Of a stretch of 64,000 bases of DNA, positions 42,882-51,032 are shown in pieces; within the stretch, counting starts at the first letter, position 1; each line of letters begins with the position of its first letter. Below the pieces are notes generated by a model. It made no database searches. It was not told the origin of the DNA and worked only from the letters and a program-made list of their open reading frames with translations. The stretch comes from Glycomyces dulcitolivorans (GTDB taxonomy: Bacteria; Actinomycetota; Actinomycetes; Mycobacteriales; Micromonosporaceae), in contig NZ_QFRW01000096.1 in the NCBI RefSeq assembly GCF_003265355.1, forward strand, positions 36,088 through 100,087. The letters are read 5' to 3'. A program made the position numbers and the translations under genes.

Positions 42882-43190
42882 CTAGCTGAGTTCGCCGGAG
42901 CCGCGGATCGAGGTGACGCTGAGCTCGCCGGAGCCGCCCGCGATGGTGACGTCGCTGAGTTCGCCGGAGCCGTCGGTCTCGTCGTCGCTGATCTCACCCG
43001 AGCCGCCGCCGTTCGCATCGGCAGGGGCGGCGGTGCTGATCTCTCCGGAGCCGCCGCCTTCGTTGGCGCTGATCTCACCCGAGCCGCCGCCTTCGGAGGC
43101 GATGTTCGCGGTTCCGACGACCAGGCCGAGGGCAATCAGGCCAGCGGCGACCACGGCGCCGAGTCTCTTCAAAAGTCTGGCCGGTTTCAC
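42882..43190 (-). CDS. Exported peptide with six GSGE(I/L)S repeats
   Basis: A 102-residue protein. GGGAGG lies 4 bp before the GTG. A signal peptide or membrane anchor (about 5-30) is followed by six copies of GSGEIS or GSGELS at residues 36, 47, 63, 74, 86 and 97, mostly 11 residues apart, the last being the very C-terminus. Spacers are acidic or Ala/Thr-rich. No family is recognised. It is followed after 21 bp by the EAL-domain gene, so it may be controlled with, or act upstream of, c-di-GMP signalling. Confidence 0.8.
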   Translation of the reverse strand: MKPARLLKRLGAVVAAGLIALGLVVGTANIASEGGGSGEISANEGGGSGEISTAAPADANGGGSGEISDDETDGSGELSDVTIAGGSGELSVTSIRGSGELS

Positions 43191-43409
43191 AGGGCCTCCC
43201 GTGAGTGGTGGGTACGTTCAGTCAAGGGGACCAGTTGAGCCCATGGTGCCACAGTCGCGTCGCACTAGGGAAGGCTTGCGACCGTGATTCTCGTGCTCTT
43301 TCTGGTTCAGCCGTACGTGTGAGTAGGGCAGGTGGCCATTCTCGCCGATGACCTGACGGCGTTCGCTGACGGGTCGGCCGTTCGCAGCCCATGACACGGC
43401 GGGCCCCTG

Positions 43410-43428
43410 TAGGTTAGGCTTGCCTTAC
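43410..43428 (+). promoter_or_regulatory. IdeR/DmdR (DtxR-family) iron box
   Basis: TAGGTTAGGCTTGCCTTAC fits the 19-bp DtxR/IdeR consensus TTAGGTTAGGCTAACCTAA closely. It is centred about 48 bp before the heme oxygenase start, so the gene should be repressed when iron is plentiful. Confidence 0.85.
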
Positions 43429-43466
43429 TCTCGAAGAACTTCACATCCCGATAAGGAATGACGCCC

Positions 43467-44426
43467 ATGTCTGCTGACACCGCCTCCGCGATGTCGTTCT
43501 CGGCCCGGATCCGCGAGGCGTCGTGGTCGCGCCATCAGGGACTCGACCCCTCCGCCGAAGCGGACGCCGAACGCGCGCCGGGCCTGTTCGACCGCCTCTT
43601 CGACGGCTCCCTCTCCGTCGACGACTACACCCGCTGGCACGCGCAGCAGTTCTTCGTCTACGAGGCGATCGAGGCCGCGGGCGACCGGCTCGCCGACGAT
43701 CCCGTGGCCGGGCCGTTCGTGTTCCCCGAACTCGCGCGCACGGCGTCGATCGAGGCGGACCTGCGGTTCCTCATGGGCCCCAAGTGGCGTTCGGGCATCG
43801 AGCCGCTCTCCTCGACGCGCGCCTATGTGGACCGCGTCACGGCCGCCGCGGCCGAGCCGGGCGGTTACGTCGCTCACGCCTACACCCGCTACCTCGGCGA
43901 CCTCTCCGGCGGCCAGGCGTTCGGGAAGGCCGCGCGGCGCAACTACGGCTTCGAGGACGAGGGCGCGTCCTTCTACGTGTTCGCCGGCATCACGAGCCCG
44001 AAGGCGTTCAAGGACGAGTACCGGGCCCGCCTGGACGCGATCGACCTGCCCGAGGACGCCAAGGCCGCGCTCGTCGAGGAGATCCTCCTCGCCTACGACC
44101 ACAACGGATCGGTCCTGTCCGAACTGGGCGCGAACCTGGGGAGGAACCCGTTCGAGCCGAAGGTCGTGGCCGCGATCTGCCACCACATGAACGTCGACCA
44201 CGCCGACGACACGCTCGTGATCTGCCGCGGGACCGGCGGCCAGCCGGAGGCGCACGCGGCCCGCATGACCGGCTTCGACGGGGACGGCGCCGACTTCGCG
44301 GCCGCCGTGAACGGCAGCGAGGTCGCGATCCGCATCGACTGGGCCCAGCCGCTGACCGAGCGCGCCGAGGTCCGCCCCGAGATCGTGCGGATCTTCACCG
44401 AATCGAAGGAACGCCTGGGCGCGTAG
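43467..44426 (+). CDS. Heme oxygenase fused to DUF2470
   Basis: The enzyme opens heme to biliverdin, CO and iron. The ATG at 43467 has AAGGA 9 bp upstream; an ATG at 43458 is too close to that site. Residues 8-215 are the biliverdin-type heme oxygenase: probable proximal His23 in WSRHQG and the signature RYLGDLSGGQAFGKAA. Residues about 230-315 are a DUF2470 domain (CHHMNVDHADDTLVICR), the heme-binding domain also found at the end of HugZ-type proteins. An iron box upstream indicates a role in taking iron from heme. Confidence 0.95.
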   Translation: MSADTASAMSFSARIREASWSRHQGLDPSAEADAERAPGLFDRLFDGSLSVDDYTRWHAQQFFVYEAIEAAGDRLADDPVAGPFVFPELARTASIEADLRFLMGPKWRSGIEPLSSTRAYVDRVTAAAAEPGGYVAHAYTRYLGDLSGGQAFGKAARRNYGFEDEGASFYVFAGITSPKAFKDEYRARLDAIDLPEDAKAALVEEILLAYDHNGSVLSELGANLGRNPFEPKVVAAICHHMNVDHADDTLVICRGTGGQPEAHAARMTGFDGDGADFAAAVNGSEVAIRIDWAQPLTERAEVRPEIVRIFTESKERLGA

Positions 44427-44462
44427 CCCTTACCTTTCCTTATTGTCCTGATTGTCGCGACA

Positions 44463-44495
44463 CGCCGGGCGGTGACGAATCTCCCCCGCCCGGCG
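44463..44495 (+). terminator. Hairpin after heme oxygenase gene
   Basis: A 10-bp stem (CGCCGGGCGG/CCGCCCGGCG) with a 13-nt loop lies 37 bp after the stop codon. There is no T-tract. Confidence 0.6.
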
Positions 44496-44641
44496 TTCGC
44501 AGCGCTACCGTGGGCCGGTTGCCAAGCTCACGGACGGCCCCCCGGAGCCGCGCCAGTCCGCGGCCCGACGCCCCGTCCGATGAGTCCGTCACGGGCTGTG
44601 CGAATTTATGACTCGCAAGCTTCGTCAAGGGGGAGCATCGA

Positions 44642-45412
44642 TTGTCAGACACCGGACCGGTAGCCGCCTTGTCGATCAGGCGTCACGCCGCCCGGCCGCA
44701 CCGCACGAGGGGCCAGCACCGCGCCTCGTGGGCCGCAGAACTCTCCCCGCTGCTGGCGGGGACCCAGCGCCGCTACACCGCCGTCGTCGGCTCGGCGGTC
44801 GCCGGCGCGTCCATCGTCGCGATGGCGACCGCCGCCGGGATGCCGTCCGGTGAGGAGCCCGCCCCGTCGCGGGCCGTGGACGACATCGCCGCGCTCGCCG
44901 CCGAGGCGAGCGTCCCCCAGGCGTCCAGCGCGGACGGCTCCGCGTCCCCCGCCTCCGCCGCGGCCGACGAGGCCGCCGCGCAGTCGGAGCGGACCACCCC
45001 GGTCACGGGGCAGGACGCGCAGATCCAGTGGAAGCCGATGCTCGACGACATCACGATCACGTCGCTGTTCGGGCAGCGCTGGGGCCGCAACCACAACGGG
45101 GTCGACTTCGACGCCGAGACCGGCGACCCGGTCTACGCCGCGTACCCGGGCACGGTCAAGCACGCGGGCTGGGAGTCCGGCTTCGGGAACCTGGTGATCA
45201 TCGACCACGGGGACGGCGTGGAGACCTACTACGCGCACAACTCGGCGATCAACGTGCAGCCCGGCGACTGGGTCGACTCGGGGACGCACATCGCCGACGC
45301 CGGGAACACCGGGTTCTCGTTCGGCTCCCACGTCCACTTCGAAGTGCACGTGAACGGGGAGCCGGTCGAGCCGCTGAACTACCTGGCCGGCGCGGGCCTG
45401 GACCTCCGCTAG
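44642..45412 (+). CDS. M23 family metallopeptidase
   Basis: An exported peptidoglycan endopeptidase of 256 residues. The TTG start has GGGGGAG 6 bp before it. A basic N-terminus leads to one membrane helix or signal (about 48-68), an Ala/Ser-rich linker, and a LytM domain from about 135. Zinc ligands are in NHNGVDFD (His, Asp) and HVHFEVHVNG (His). It corresponds to Rv0950c, next to uvrD1 and chorismate mutase in M. tuberculosis. Its stop codon shares the CTAG with the pcrA stop. Confidence 0.94.
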   Translation: MSDTGPVAALSIRRHAARPHRTRGQHRASWAAELSPLLAGTQRRYTAVVGSAVAGASIVAMATAAGMPSGEEPAPSRAVDDIAALAAEASVPQASSADGSASPASAAADEAAAQSERTTPVTGQDAQIQWKPMLDDITITSLFGQRWGRNHNGVDFDAETGDPVYAAYPGTVKHAGWESGFGNLVIIDHGDGVETYYAHNSAINVQPGDWVDSGTHIADAGNTGFSFGSHVHFEVHVNGEPVEPLNYLAGAGLDLR

Positions 45413-47637
45413 AGCTTCGTCACCGGCGCGAGGCGCAGGATCACCCATTTGGGTTCGCCGTCGCCGAAGTCGATGCGCGCCTGGGCCCGCGGGCCCGAGC
45501 CCTTGAGCTCCACGACGCGGCCGAGCCCGTACTTGTCGTGGGTGACGCGGTCGCCCACGTCGAGCACCGGCACATCACCCGAGTTGCGCATGACGATCGG
45601 CTGCCCGAACGAGGGCGACTTCGACTTGACGACCCGCGGCGGCGGCGGGGCCGACTCGGACCACTCGACCAGGTCGCCGGGGATCTCGGCGAGGAACCGG
45701 CTGGCGGCGTAGTACTGCGGCTGCCCGAACACGTTCCGGGTCCCCGCGCGCGTCAGGTGCAGGTGCTTGCGGGCGCGGGTGAGGCCCACGTACGCGAGGC
45801 GCCGCTCCTCCTCCATGTCGCCGGGCTTGCTCATGGACCGCTCGTGCGGGAACAGCCCGTCGTCGAGGCCGGTGAGGAACACCGTGTCGAATTCGAGGCC
45901 CTTGGCGGTGTGGAGGGTCATGAGCGTGACGACGCCGCCCTCCTGCGCCTCGGGGTCGGGGATCGAGTCGGCGTCGGAGACGAGCGCGACGTGCTCCAGG
46001 AACGACGGCACGTCCGCGTTCAGGTCGGCCTCGTCCTCCTCGGTCGTGCCGCGCACGACCTGCTCGGTGAACTCGTGGGCCACCGCGACGAGCTCCTGGA
46101 GGTTCTCGATGCGGCCCTCGTCCTGCGGGTCCTTGGACTGTTCGAGCCCGTCGAGGTACCCGGTGTCGGCGATGAGCTTGTCGAGCACCTCCTCGGGCGG
46201 CGCGGTCTTCGCGAGTTCCGTTGCGGCGTCGATGATCTCGCAGAACCGCTTGATGCCGGGCCGGGCCCGCCCGGAGATCCCGGCGGCCTCGTCGGCGCGG
46301 TGGAGCGCCTCGGGGAAGGAGACCTTCAGGCGCGCGGCGAGCGCCTCGACCTCGGCGACGGCGCGGTCGCCGACGCCGCGCTTGGGCGTGTTGACCACGC
46401 GCATGGCCGAGACGGTGTCGTCGGGGTTCGCGGTGAGCTTGAGGTAGGCGAGCATGTCGCGGACCTCTTTGCGCTCGTAGAACCGGACGCCGCCGACGAC
46501 CTTGTAGGGGATGCCGCGGCGCACGAAGACCTCTTCGAACGCGCGCGACTGCGCGTTGGTGCGGTAGAAGATCGCGGTGTCGCCGAAGCTCGTGTCGCTG
46601 GCGTCGACGAGCTCGTCGATCCGCGCGGCGACCCAGGCGGCCTCGTCGTGCTCGTTGTCGCCGGTGTGCCCGAGGATGCGCCCGCCGGGGCCCTCGTCGC
46701 TCCACAGGCGCTTCTCGCGGCCGCGTTCGGTGTTGTTGCGGATGACCCCGTTGGCGGCGTCGAGGATCGTCTGCGTGGAGCGGTAGTTCTGCTCCAGGAG
46801 GATCGTCTTCGCGTCGGGGAAGTCGCGTTCGAACTCGATGATGTTGCGGATGGTGGCGCCGCGGAACGCGTAGATCGACTGGTCGGCGTCGCCGACGACG
46901 ACCAGTTCCGCGCGGTCGTCGCCGGTGCCGACGAGTTCGCGCACGAGCGTGTACTGGGCGTGGTTGGTGTCCTGGTACTCGTCGACCATGACGTGCCGGA
47001 ACCGCATCCGGTACAGCTTGGCGACCTCGGGGAACGCCCGGAACAGGTGAACCGTGGACCCGATGATGTCGTCGAAGTCGACGGCCTGGGCCAGGCGCAG
47101 GCGCTCGTCGTACTGCGAGTACACGTCGGCGACGAGCTTCGCGCGGGCGTCGTCGGCGGCGGAGGCGGCCTGGTCGGGGCCGATGAGCTCGTTCTTGAGC
47201 CGGGAGATCTCGGCGGCGAGCCAGCGCGGGGAGTGCTTCTTGGAGTCGAGGCCGAGGTCCTTGACGATCTGGGTGAGCAGGCGTCGGGCGTCGTCGGTGT
47301 CGTAGATCGTGAAGCTGGGCTTCCAGCCGAGCCGGTGGGCTTCGCGGCGGAGGATCCGCAGGCACGCGGAGTGGAAGGTGAGGACCCACATGGCGCGCGA
47401 GCGCGGGCCGATGAGGTCGTCGACGCGTTCGCGCATCTCGGCGGCGGCCTTGTTGGTGAACGTGATCGCGAGGATCTCGCCGGGGTGGGCGCCGCGCTCG
47501 CTCAGCAGGTACGCGATGCGGTGGGTGAGGACGCGGGTCTTGCCGGAGCCGGCGCCGGCGACGATGAGCAGTGGCGATCCGGCGTGCTCGACGGCTTGGC
47601 GTTGCGGTTCGTTGAGGCCGGTCAGAAGGTCATTCAT
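45409..47637 (-). CDS. pcrA: ATP-dependent DNA helicase PcrA/UvrD1
   Basis: A superfamily 1A 3'-5' helicase of repair and replication, 742 residues. I chose the ATG at 47637 (MNDLLTGLNEPQRQAV); an ATG three codons earlier is possible. Motifs are clear: VAGAGSGKTRVLTHR (Walker A), TFTNKAAAEMRERV, MVDEYQDTNHAQY (Walker B), VVGDADQSIYAFRGA, LEQNYRST, TLHTAKGLEFDTVFL and YVGLTRARKHL. The C-terminal Tudor-like segment (RVTHDKYGLGRVVEL) contacts RNA polymerase in homologues. Confidence 0.97.
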   Translation of the reverse strand: MNDLLTGLNEPQRQAVEHAGSPLLIVAGAGSGKTRVLTHRIAYLLSERGAHPGEILAITFTNKAAAEMRERVDDLIGPRSRAMWVLTFHSACLRILRREAHRLGWKPSFTIYDTDDARRLLTQIVKDLGLDSKKHSPRWLAAEISRLKNELIGPDQAASAADDARAKLVADVYSQYDERLRLAQAVDFDDIIGSTVHLFRAFPEVAKLYRMRFRHVMVDEYQDTNHAQYTLVRELVGTGDDRAELVVVGDADQSIYAFRGATIRNIIEFERDFPDAKTILLEQNYRSTQTILDAANGVIRNNTERGREKRLWSDEGPGGRILGHTGDNEHDEAAWVAARIDELVDASDTSFGDTAIFYRTNAQSRAFEEVFVRRGIPYKVVGGVRFYERKEVRDMLAYLKLTANPDDTVSAMRVVNTPKRGVGDRAVAEVEALAARLKVSFPEALHRADEAAGISGRARPGIKRFCEIIDAATELAKTAPPEEVLDKLIADTGYLDGLEQSKDPQDEGRIENLQELVAVAHEFTEQVVRGTTEEDEADLNADVPSFLEHVALVSDADSIPDPEAQEGGVVTLMTLHTAKGLEFDTVFLTGLDDGLFPHERSMSKPGDMEEERRLAYVGLTRARKHLHLTRAGTRNVFGQPQYYAASRFLAEIPGDLVEWSESAPPPPRVVKSKSPSFGQPIVMRNSGDVPVLDVGDRVTHDKYGLGRVVELKGSGPRAQARIDFGDGEPKWVILRLAPVTKL

Positions 47638-47691
47638 CGCGGTCAATTATGCCGCGCCGGGTACGACACTTTCCGGCGCGGCCATCGCCCA

Positions 47692-47955
47692 TTAGAGGGG
47701 TCCGCGGCCCGCGCGCAGGACCAGCATCGCGATCTGCACGCCGTCCTCACCCAACGCGGTGCGGTACTTCTCGAGGATGGCGCGCTCGCGGTCGAGGACG
47801 AGGCGGGTGCCGCCGTTGGCCATGCGGATCTCGCCGATGCGTTTGGAGACGGCGGCGCGGCGCTGCCAGATGCGGATGAGCTCGTCGTCGAGGGCGTTGA
47901 TCTCGGTGCGCAGGGCTTCGAGCTCGTCGGTGGTCACTTCGGTCTTGGCGGTCAT
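47692..47955 (-). CDS. aroQ: Chorismate mutase, AroQ type
   Basis: It converts chorismate to prephenate, the first step toward phenylalanine and tyrosine. The 87-residue protein has the three-helix AroQ layout with LRTEINALDDELIRIWQRRAAVSKRIG (about 15-41), matching mycobacterial Rv0948c. Intracellular enzymes of this class are weak alone and are activated by DAHP synthase through a C-terminal RLGRG-like tail, seen here as RAGRGPL. AAGGAG precedes the ATG. A Phe/Tyr leader peptide and terminator lie upstream, so expression is likely attenuated. Confidence 0.95.
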   Translation of the reverse strand: MTAKTEVTTDELEALRTEINALDDELIRIWQRRAAVSKRIGEIRMANGGTRLVLDRERAILEKYRTALGEDGVQIAMLVLRAGRGPL

Positions 47956-48010
47956 CAGGGTCTCCTTGCGAGCGGATCGGAACTTTGTCCGGGCGGTGGC
48001 CCTGGGCGTG

Positions 48011-48045
48011 AAAAAAGGCCCCGGGCGGTTGTTCCGCCCGGGGCC
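48011..48045 (-). terminator. Attenuator terminator in front of aroQ
   Basis: On the minus strand a perfect 12-bp stem (GGCCCCGGGCGG/CCGCCCGGGGCC) with loop AACAA is followed directly by TTTTTT, the best intrinsic terminator in the window. It lies 56 bp upstream of aroQ and 15 bp downstream of the leader peptide, so it does not end any large gene. The segment GACCTAC (48053-48047) just before it can pair with GTAGGTC in the leader (48076-48070) and, with a bulged A, extend into the base of the terminator. Confidence 0.88.
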
Positions 48046-48059
48046 TGTAGGTCTGTGTG

Positions 48060-48128
48060 TCAGCGCGACGACCTACGGCTCGGACGGTTCCGGCCGTAGT
48101 AAAAGTAAAATCGCGCGCTCTGAGTCAC
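48060..48128 (-). CDS. Phe/Tyr leader peptide of aroQ
   Basis: A 22-codon open frame starting GTG at 48128. Residues 7-11 are F-Y-F-Y-Y, a run of the two amino acids whose synthesis the downstream enzyme controls; the rest is basic (RNRPSRRSSR). The Tyr-Gly codons (CTACGGC, 48099-48093) can pair with GCCGTAG (48079-48073), and that second segment can instead pair with GACCTAC before the terminator. These are mutually exclusive folds typical of attenuators. There is no Shine-Dalgarno; a CATACT -10 box ends 6 bp before the GTG, so the mRNA is probably leaderless. Confidence 0.85.
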   Translation of the reverse strand: MTQSARFYFYYGRNRPSRRSSR

Positions 48129-48134
48129 GCCGCA

Positions 48135-48140
48135 AGTATG
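48135..48140 (-). promoter_or_regulatory. -10 box for the aroQ leader transcript
   Basis: CATACT lies 6 bp before the GTG of the leader peptide. The -35 region would fall inside the terminator hairpin of the upstream gene and is not well conserved. Confidence 0.45.
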
Positions 48141-48175
48141 CCACACGCCCGCCGGTCCAGCCAGCGGGCGTGTGG
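48141..48175 (-). terminator. Terminator hairpin after the thioester surface protein gene
   Basis: A 12-bp stem (CCACACGCCCGC/GCGGGCGTGTGG) with an 11-nt loop lies 27 bp after the stop of the minus-strand gene ending at 48202. It abuts the -10 box of the next transcript. Confidence 0.75.
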
Positions 48176-48201
48176 TCGTTATCGCACTGTTTCAGTGCTG
48201 T

Positions 48202-49308
48202 TTAGCTGTCCGAGCCCCAGTCGGCGCGGGCGGCGGCGCGGCGGCGCATCATGACCATCGCGACGACGCCGGCGGCCAGGACCGCGCCGCCGATGGTGGC
48301 GACGTAGGTCAGGCTGGTGCCGGTGACGGGGAGCTGCGGCTTGGGCGACTCGCTGGGGGTCTCCTCGACGACGATCTCGAATTCGAGTTCGGCGGCGTAC
48401 TCGGAGGTGAACTCCTCGGCGAGGATCAGGCGCTGGCCCTCGACGTCGGCGCCCTCGGCGTCGACCGGCACGAAGGTGCGGCCGGCCGGGGTGGTCCAGG
48501 TGATCGTGTCGGTCACGAGCTTGACGGAGCCGGTCGCGGCCTCGTCGAACTGGACGTAGAACGTCTGCTCGTTCGTGAACTCGGTGACCTCGTCGCCGTT
48601 CTCGTCGACGATCGTGGCGCCCTCGGGCTGCGCGAAGGTCAGCGAGTCGAAGTTGGTGGAGACGGTGAAGGGGCCGACCTTGGCGCCGTCGGTGACGGCC
48701 TCGGAGTCGTCGACCTCGAAGTACGGCTCGAAGTCGGGCTCGTCGACCGGCTCGGAGTTCTCCAGCAGGTAGTCGTGGACCGCGAGGACCGCGGTGTCGA
48801 CTCCGGCCTCACCCTGGGTGGGGTTGCCGGCGTTGATGGCCCAGCCGTCGGTGAGCTCCCAGATGGCGGCCTGGGTGCCGGCGTAGGCGACCTGCTCCTG
48901 GGTGTAGGGGTCGATGTTCTCGGAGGCGACGCCGGCGGCTTCGAGGAGCTCGGCGGCGTTGGTGCCGTCGTAGCCGTTCAGGAGGACGCCGAGCACGAGC
49001 GGGAGGTCCTCGACCGGGATGTCCTCCCAGGGGCGCTCTTCGTGGATCAGGGCCTCTTGGAGGCCGACGTTGATCTGGATGCAGTAGACCGTGCGGGTCT
49101 CGCCGTCACCGAGGTCGAGGCCGAGCATGACGGCCGTCGGGTTGTGGGTGTCGCCGTTGAGGCGGATCCCCGGCTCTTCGACGACGGTGCCGGACGCTCC
49201 CGACGGGGTGGGTTCCTCGTCCTGCGCTTGGGCCGCGGCGACACCGCTGAGTCCGAGCATGACGCCCGCCGCAGCGGCGACCGTCCCTTTCAGGGCTTTG
49301 CTCATCAT
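48202..49308 (-). CDS. LPxTG-anchored Cys-Gln thioester surface protein (1)
   Basis: A 368-residue wall-anchored protein. The start at 49308 has AAGGGA about 10 bp upstream; the frame is open much farther up but is not protein-like there. A signal peptide ends near AQAQ. The thioester domain has its Cys in TVYCIQINVGL and its Gln in AYAGTQAAIWELTDGW, the pair that forms an internal thioester able to bond covalently to host or surface amines. An Ig-like stalk (about 210-330) follows, then LPVTG, a membrane helix and RRRAAAR. An LPxTG sortase must be encoded elsewhere. Confidence 0.92.
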   Translation of the reverse strand: MMSKALKGTVAAAAGVMLGLSGVAAAQAQDEEPTPSGASGTVVEEPGIRLNGDTHNPTAVMLGLDLGDGETRTVYCIQINVGLQEALIHEERPWEDIPVEDLPLVLGVLLNGYDGTNAAELLEAAGVASENIDPYTQEQVAYAGTQAAIWELTDGWAINAGNPTQGEAGVDTAVLAVHDYLLENSEPVDEPDFEPYFEVDDSEAVTDGAKVGPFTVSTNFDSLTFAQPEGATIVDENGDEVTEFTNEQTFYVQFDEAATGSVKLVTDTITWTTPAGRTFVPVDAEGADVEGQRLILAEEFTSEYAAELEFEIVVEETPSESPKPQLPVTGTSLTYVATIGGAVLAAGVVAMVMMRRRAAARADWGSDS

Positions 49309-49698
49309 TCGTTGAAGTCCCTTTGCTTTTCCGAGGGATTGACGCGTTGAATCTTCCTGGGACACGTTAGCGGTCGCCTGCCGGTTGCACGCGGGGCGTG
49401 CGGGATTGTGAACTGGGGACCCTTTGCGGGGCAACGAAAGCGGCGCGACCTCGATGAGGTGCGCCACTATAACGATTCGGTATCGGATCACGCTGTGCAG
49501 TGGGGACGGTGACGGGAGGCGACTGGTGGGACGCGAGTGGCCGGAACCCGAGCGGATCGCTTGCCCGAGTTCCGGCCGCACCATGCGCCGGGCCGAGATC
49601 AGAACCGCGGAGCGCGCCCGGGTCCGGACCGGGTCGAGGTGGTCCGGAACGCTCCTGCGGCAGCGGACGGGCTGGGGGCCCGCCCGCGTCCGTGAGGT
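49309..49698. other. Intergenic region between the two thioester protein genes
   Basis: No gene is seen. Two inverted repeats lie near the end of the second surface gene: GGCCGGAAC with its complement (about 49541-49579) and a GGTCCGGACC element near 49621. A TATAGT -10-like sequence on the minus strand at about 49472-49467 may belong to the first gene's promoter, though no matching -35 is present. Confidence 0.4.
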
Positions 49699-50817
49699 CT
49701 AGTGCGTCGCGTTGTTGCGGCGCTTGGCGAACACGATGGCGGTGAGGCCGCCCATCAGGAGCGCCAGGCCGGCGGCGAAGGCGACGGTGAGGCTGGAGCC
49801 GGTCTTCGGCAGCTGCGCGCCGCCGGACTCGCTGGGCCGGTCGGTGGGGGCGTCGAGGGCGAAGCGCCACTCGGCGGGGACCTCGCCGGCGCGCGGCTCG
49901 GCGAGGATGAGCTTCTGGGACTCGCCGGAGATCACGCGGTTGGCGGCGTCGCCCGAGAGCGAGGCCTCGGTGGTGGCGAGGAAGACCCGCCCGACCGGGA
50001 GGTCGTACGCGGCCGTGCCCTTGACGGTGATCTCACTGGAGCCCTCTTCGAGGACGATCCAGAACTGCTCGCCGTCCTGAAGGGATCCGACCTCGTCGCC
50101 GTTGGCCTTCTCCAGGCGCCCGCCCTCGGCTTCGAGCTCGACGGGCCCGGCGTTGGAGCGGATCGTGTAGGGGCCGAAGCGGCCGTCCTCGTAGCCCGCG
50201 TCCTCCTCGCCTTCGAGGTCGACGACGAACTCCGAGGGGTCGGGCACGCGCCCGGTGTCCTCGGTGAGGTGCTCGTAGACCGCGAGGACCGCCTCGTCCT
50301 CGCCGTCGTTGCCGCCCTTGACCGGGTTGTCGGCCAGGAGCTCCCAGTCGTCGGTGAAGTGCCAGACGGCGGCCTGGGTGCCCGCGTAGGCGACCTCGGC
50401 GACCTCGTCGTCGCTCCAGTCCGGGTTGACCTCGCCGCCGGAGGCCTCGATGAGGTCCGCGGCGCCGACGTTCGGGTAGCCGCTGAACAGGACCCAGCGG
50501 ACCGATTCGAGGTTCGCGACGCCCGACTCCTCCCAGTCGCCTTCGGCGTAGGGGCTCTCGGTGTCGAGCGGGGTCCGGATGTCGATGCAGTAGACCGTGT
50601 AGGTCTCCTCGGAGCCGTGCGGCGTGAGGCCGAGGAGGTTGGCCCACACGTCGAACCGCTCCCCGTCGAGGCGGCCGCGCAGCTCCAGGCCCGGTTCCGC
50701 GGTGGGGTCGCCGGTGACCGGCTCGGACTCCTCCTGCGCGAACACGGGTCCTCCTGTGAGGACGGCGGCGAGCACCGCGGCTGCGGCGAGCGGAGTGCGG
50801 AACGTCTTGAGACTCAT
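49699..50817 (-). CDS. LPxTG-anchored Cys-Gln thioester surface protein (2)
   Basis: A 372-residue paralogue of the next gene with the same plan: signal peptide ending in VFAQ, thioester Cys in YTVYCIDIRTPL, Gln in AYAGTQAAVWHFTDDW, an acidic stalk, then LPKTG, a membrane helix and KRRNN. The ATG at 50817 has AGGAGGA 11 bp upstream. Similarity to the other copy is clear around the thioester motifs and weaker in the stalk, so this is an old duplication. Confidence 0.92.
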   Translation of the reverse strand: MSLKTFRTPLAAAAVLAAVLTGGPVFAQEESEPVTGDPTAEPGLELRGRLDGERFDVWANLLGLTPHGSEETYTVYCIDIRTPLDTESPYAEGDWEESGVANLESVRWVLFSGYPNVGAADLIEASGGEVNPDWSDDEVAEVAYAGTQAAVWHFTDDWELLADNPVKGGNDGEDEAVLAVYEHLTEDTGRVPDPSEFVVDLEGEEDAGYEDGRFGPYTIRSNAGPVELEAEGGRLEKANGDEVGSLQDGEQFWIVLEEGSSEITVKGTAAYDLPVGRVFLATTEASLSGDAANRVISGESQKLILAEPRAGEVPAEWRFALDAPTDRPSESGGAQLPKTGSSLTVAFAAGLALLMGGLTAIVFAKRRNNATH

Positions 50818-50987
50818 CGTGATTCGGTCCTCCTGGGAGTGGATGCGAGGTGTGAGGTCCCTGTCGTGTGGAGAACGAGCGCCCCCGGCGCGGCGGCTCG
50901 GCCACTCCCCCGAACGATGTGGAGAATCCTCCGAAAGTACGAGCCCAAACCAGGGCAAGGGTCGCTTCCCGCACTCGCGCAACACGC

Positions 50988-51019
50988 GAGCGCGGGCCGG
51001 AGCATCCGGGCCCGCGCTC
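50988..51019. other. Hairpin directly before the psd fusion gene
   Basis: An 11-bp stem (GAGCGCGGGCC/GGCCCGCGCTC) with a 10-nt loop is followed directly by TATAGT. It lies between divergent genes, where no transcript should end. TATAGT is 8 bp before the ATG at 51033, so it may be the -10 of a leaderless mRNA. Confidence 0.5.
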
Positions 51020-51032
51020 TATAGTCGGAGTC

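Noticed and set aside
42913..43287. Plus-strand frame with repeated SSPEPP motifs
   Set aside because: It is the antisense of the GSGE repeats. The minus strand has a ribosome binding site, signal peptide and operon position; the plus frame has none.
44427..44641. Possible c-di-AMP (ydaO) riboswitch before the M23 peptidase
   Set aside because: Such riboswitches often precede wall hydrolases, and GCCCGAC is present, but I could not place the conserved paired cores. A covariance-model search would decide.
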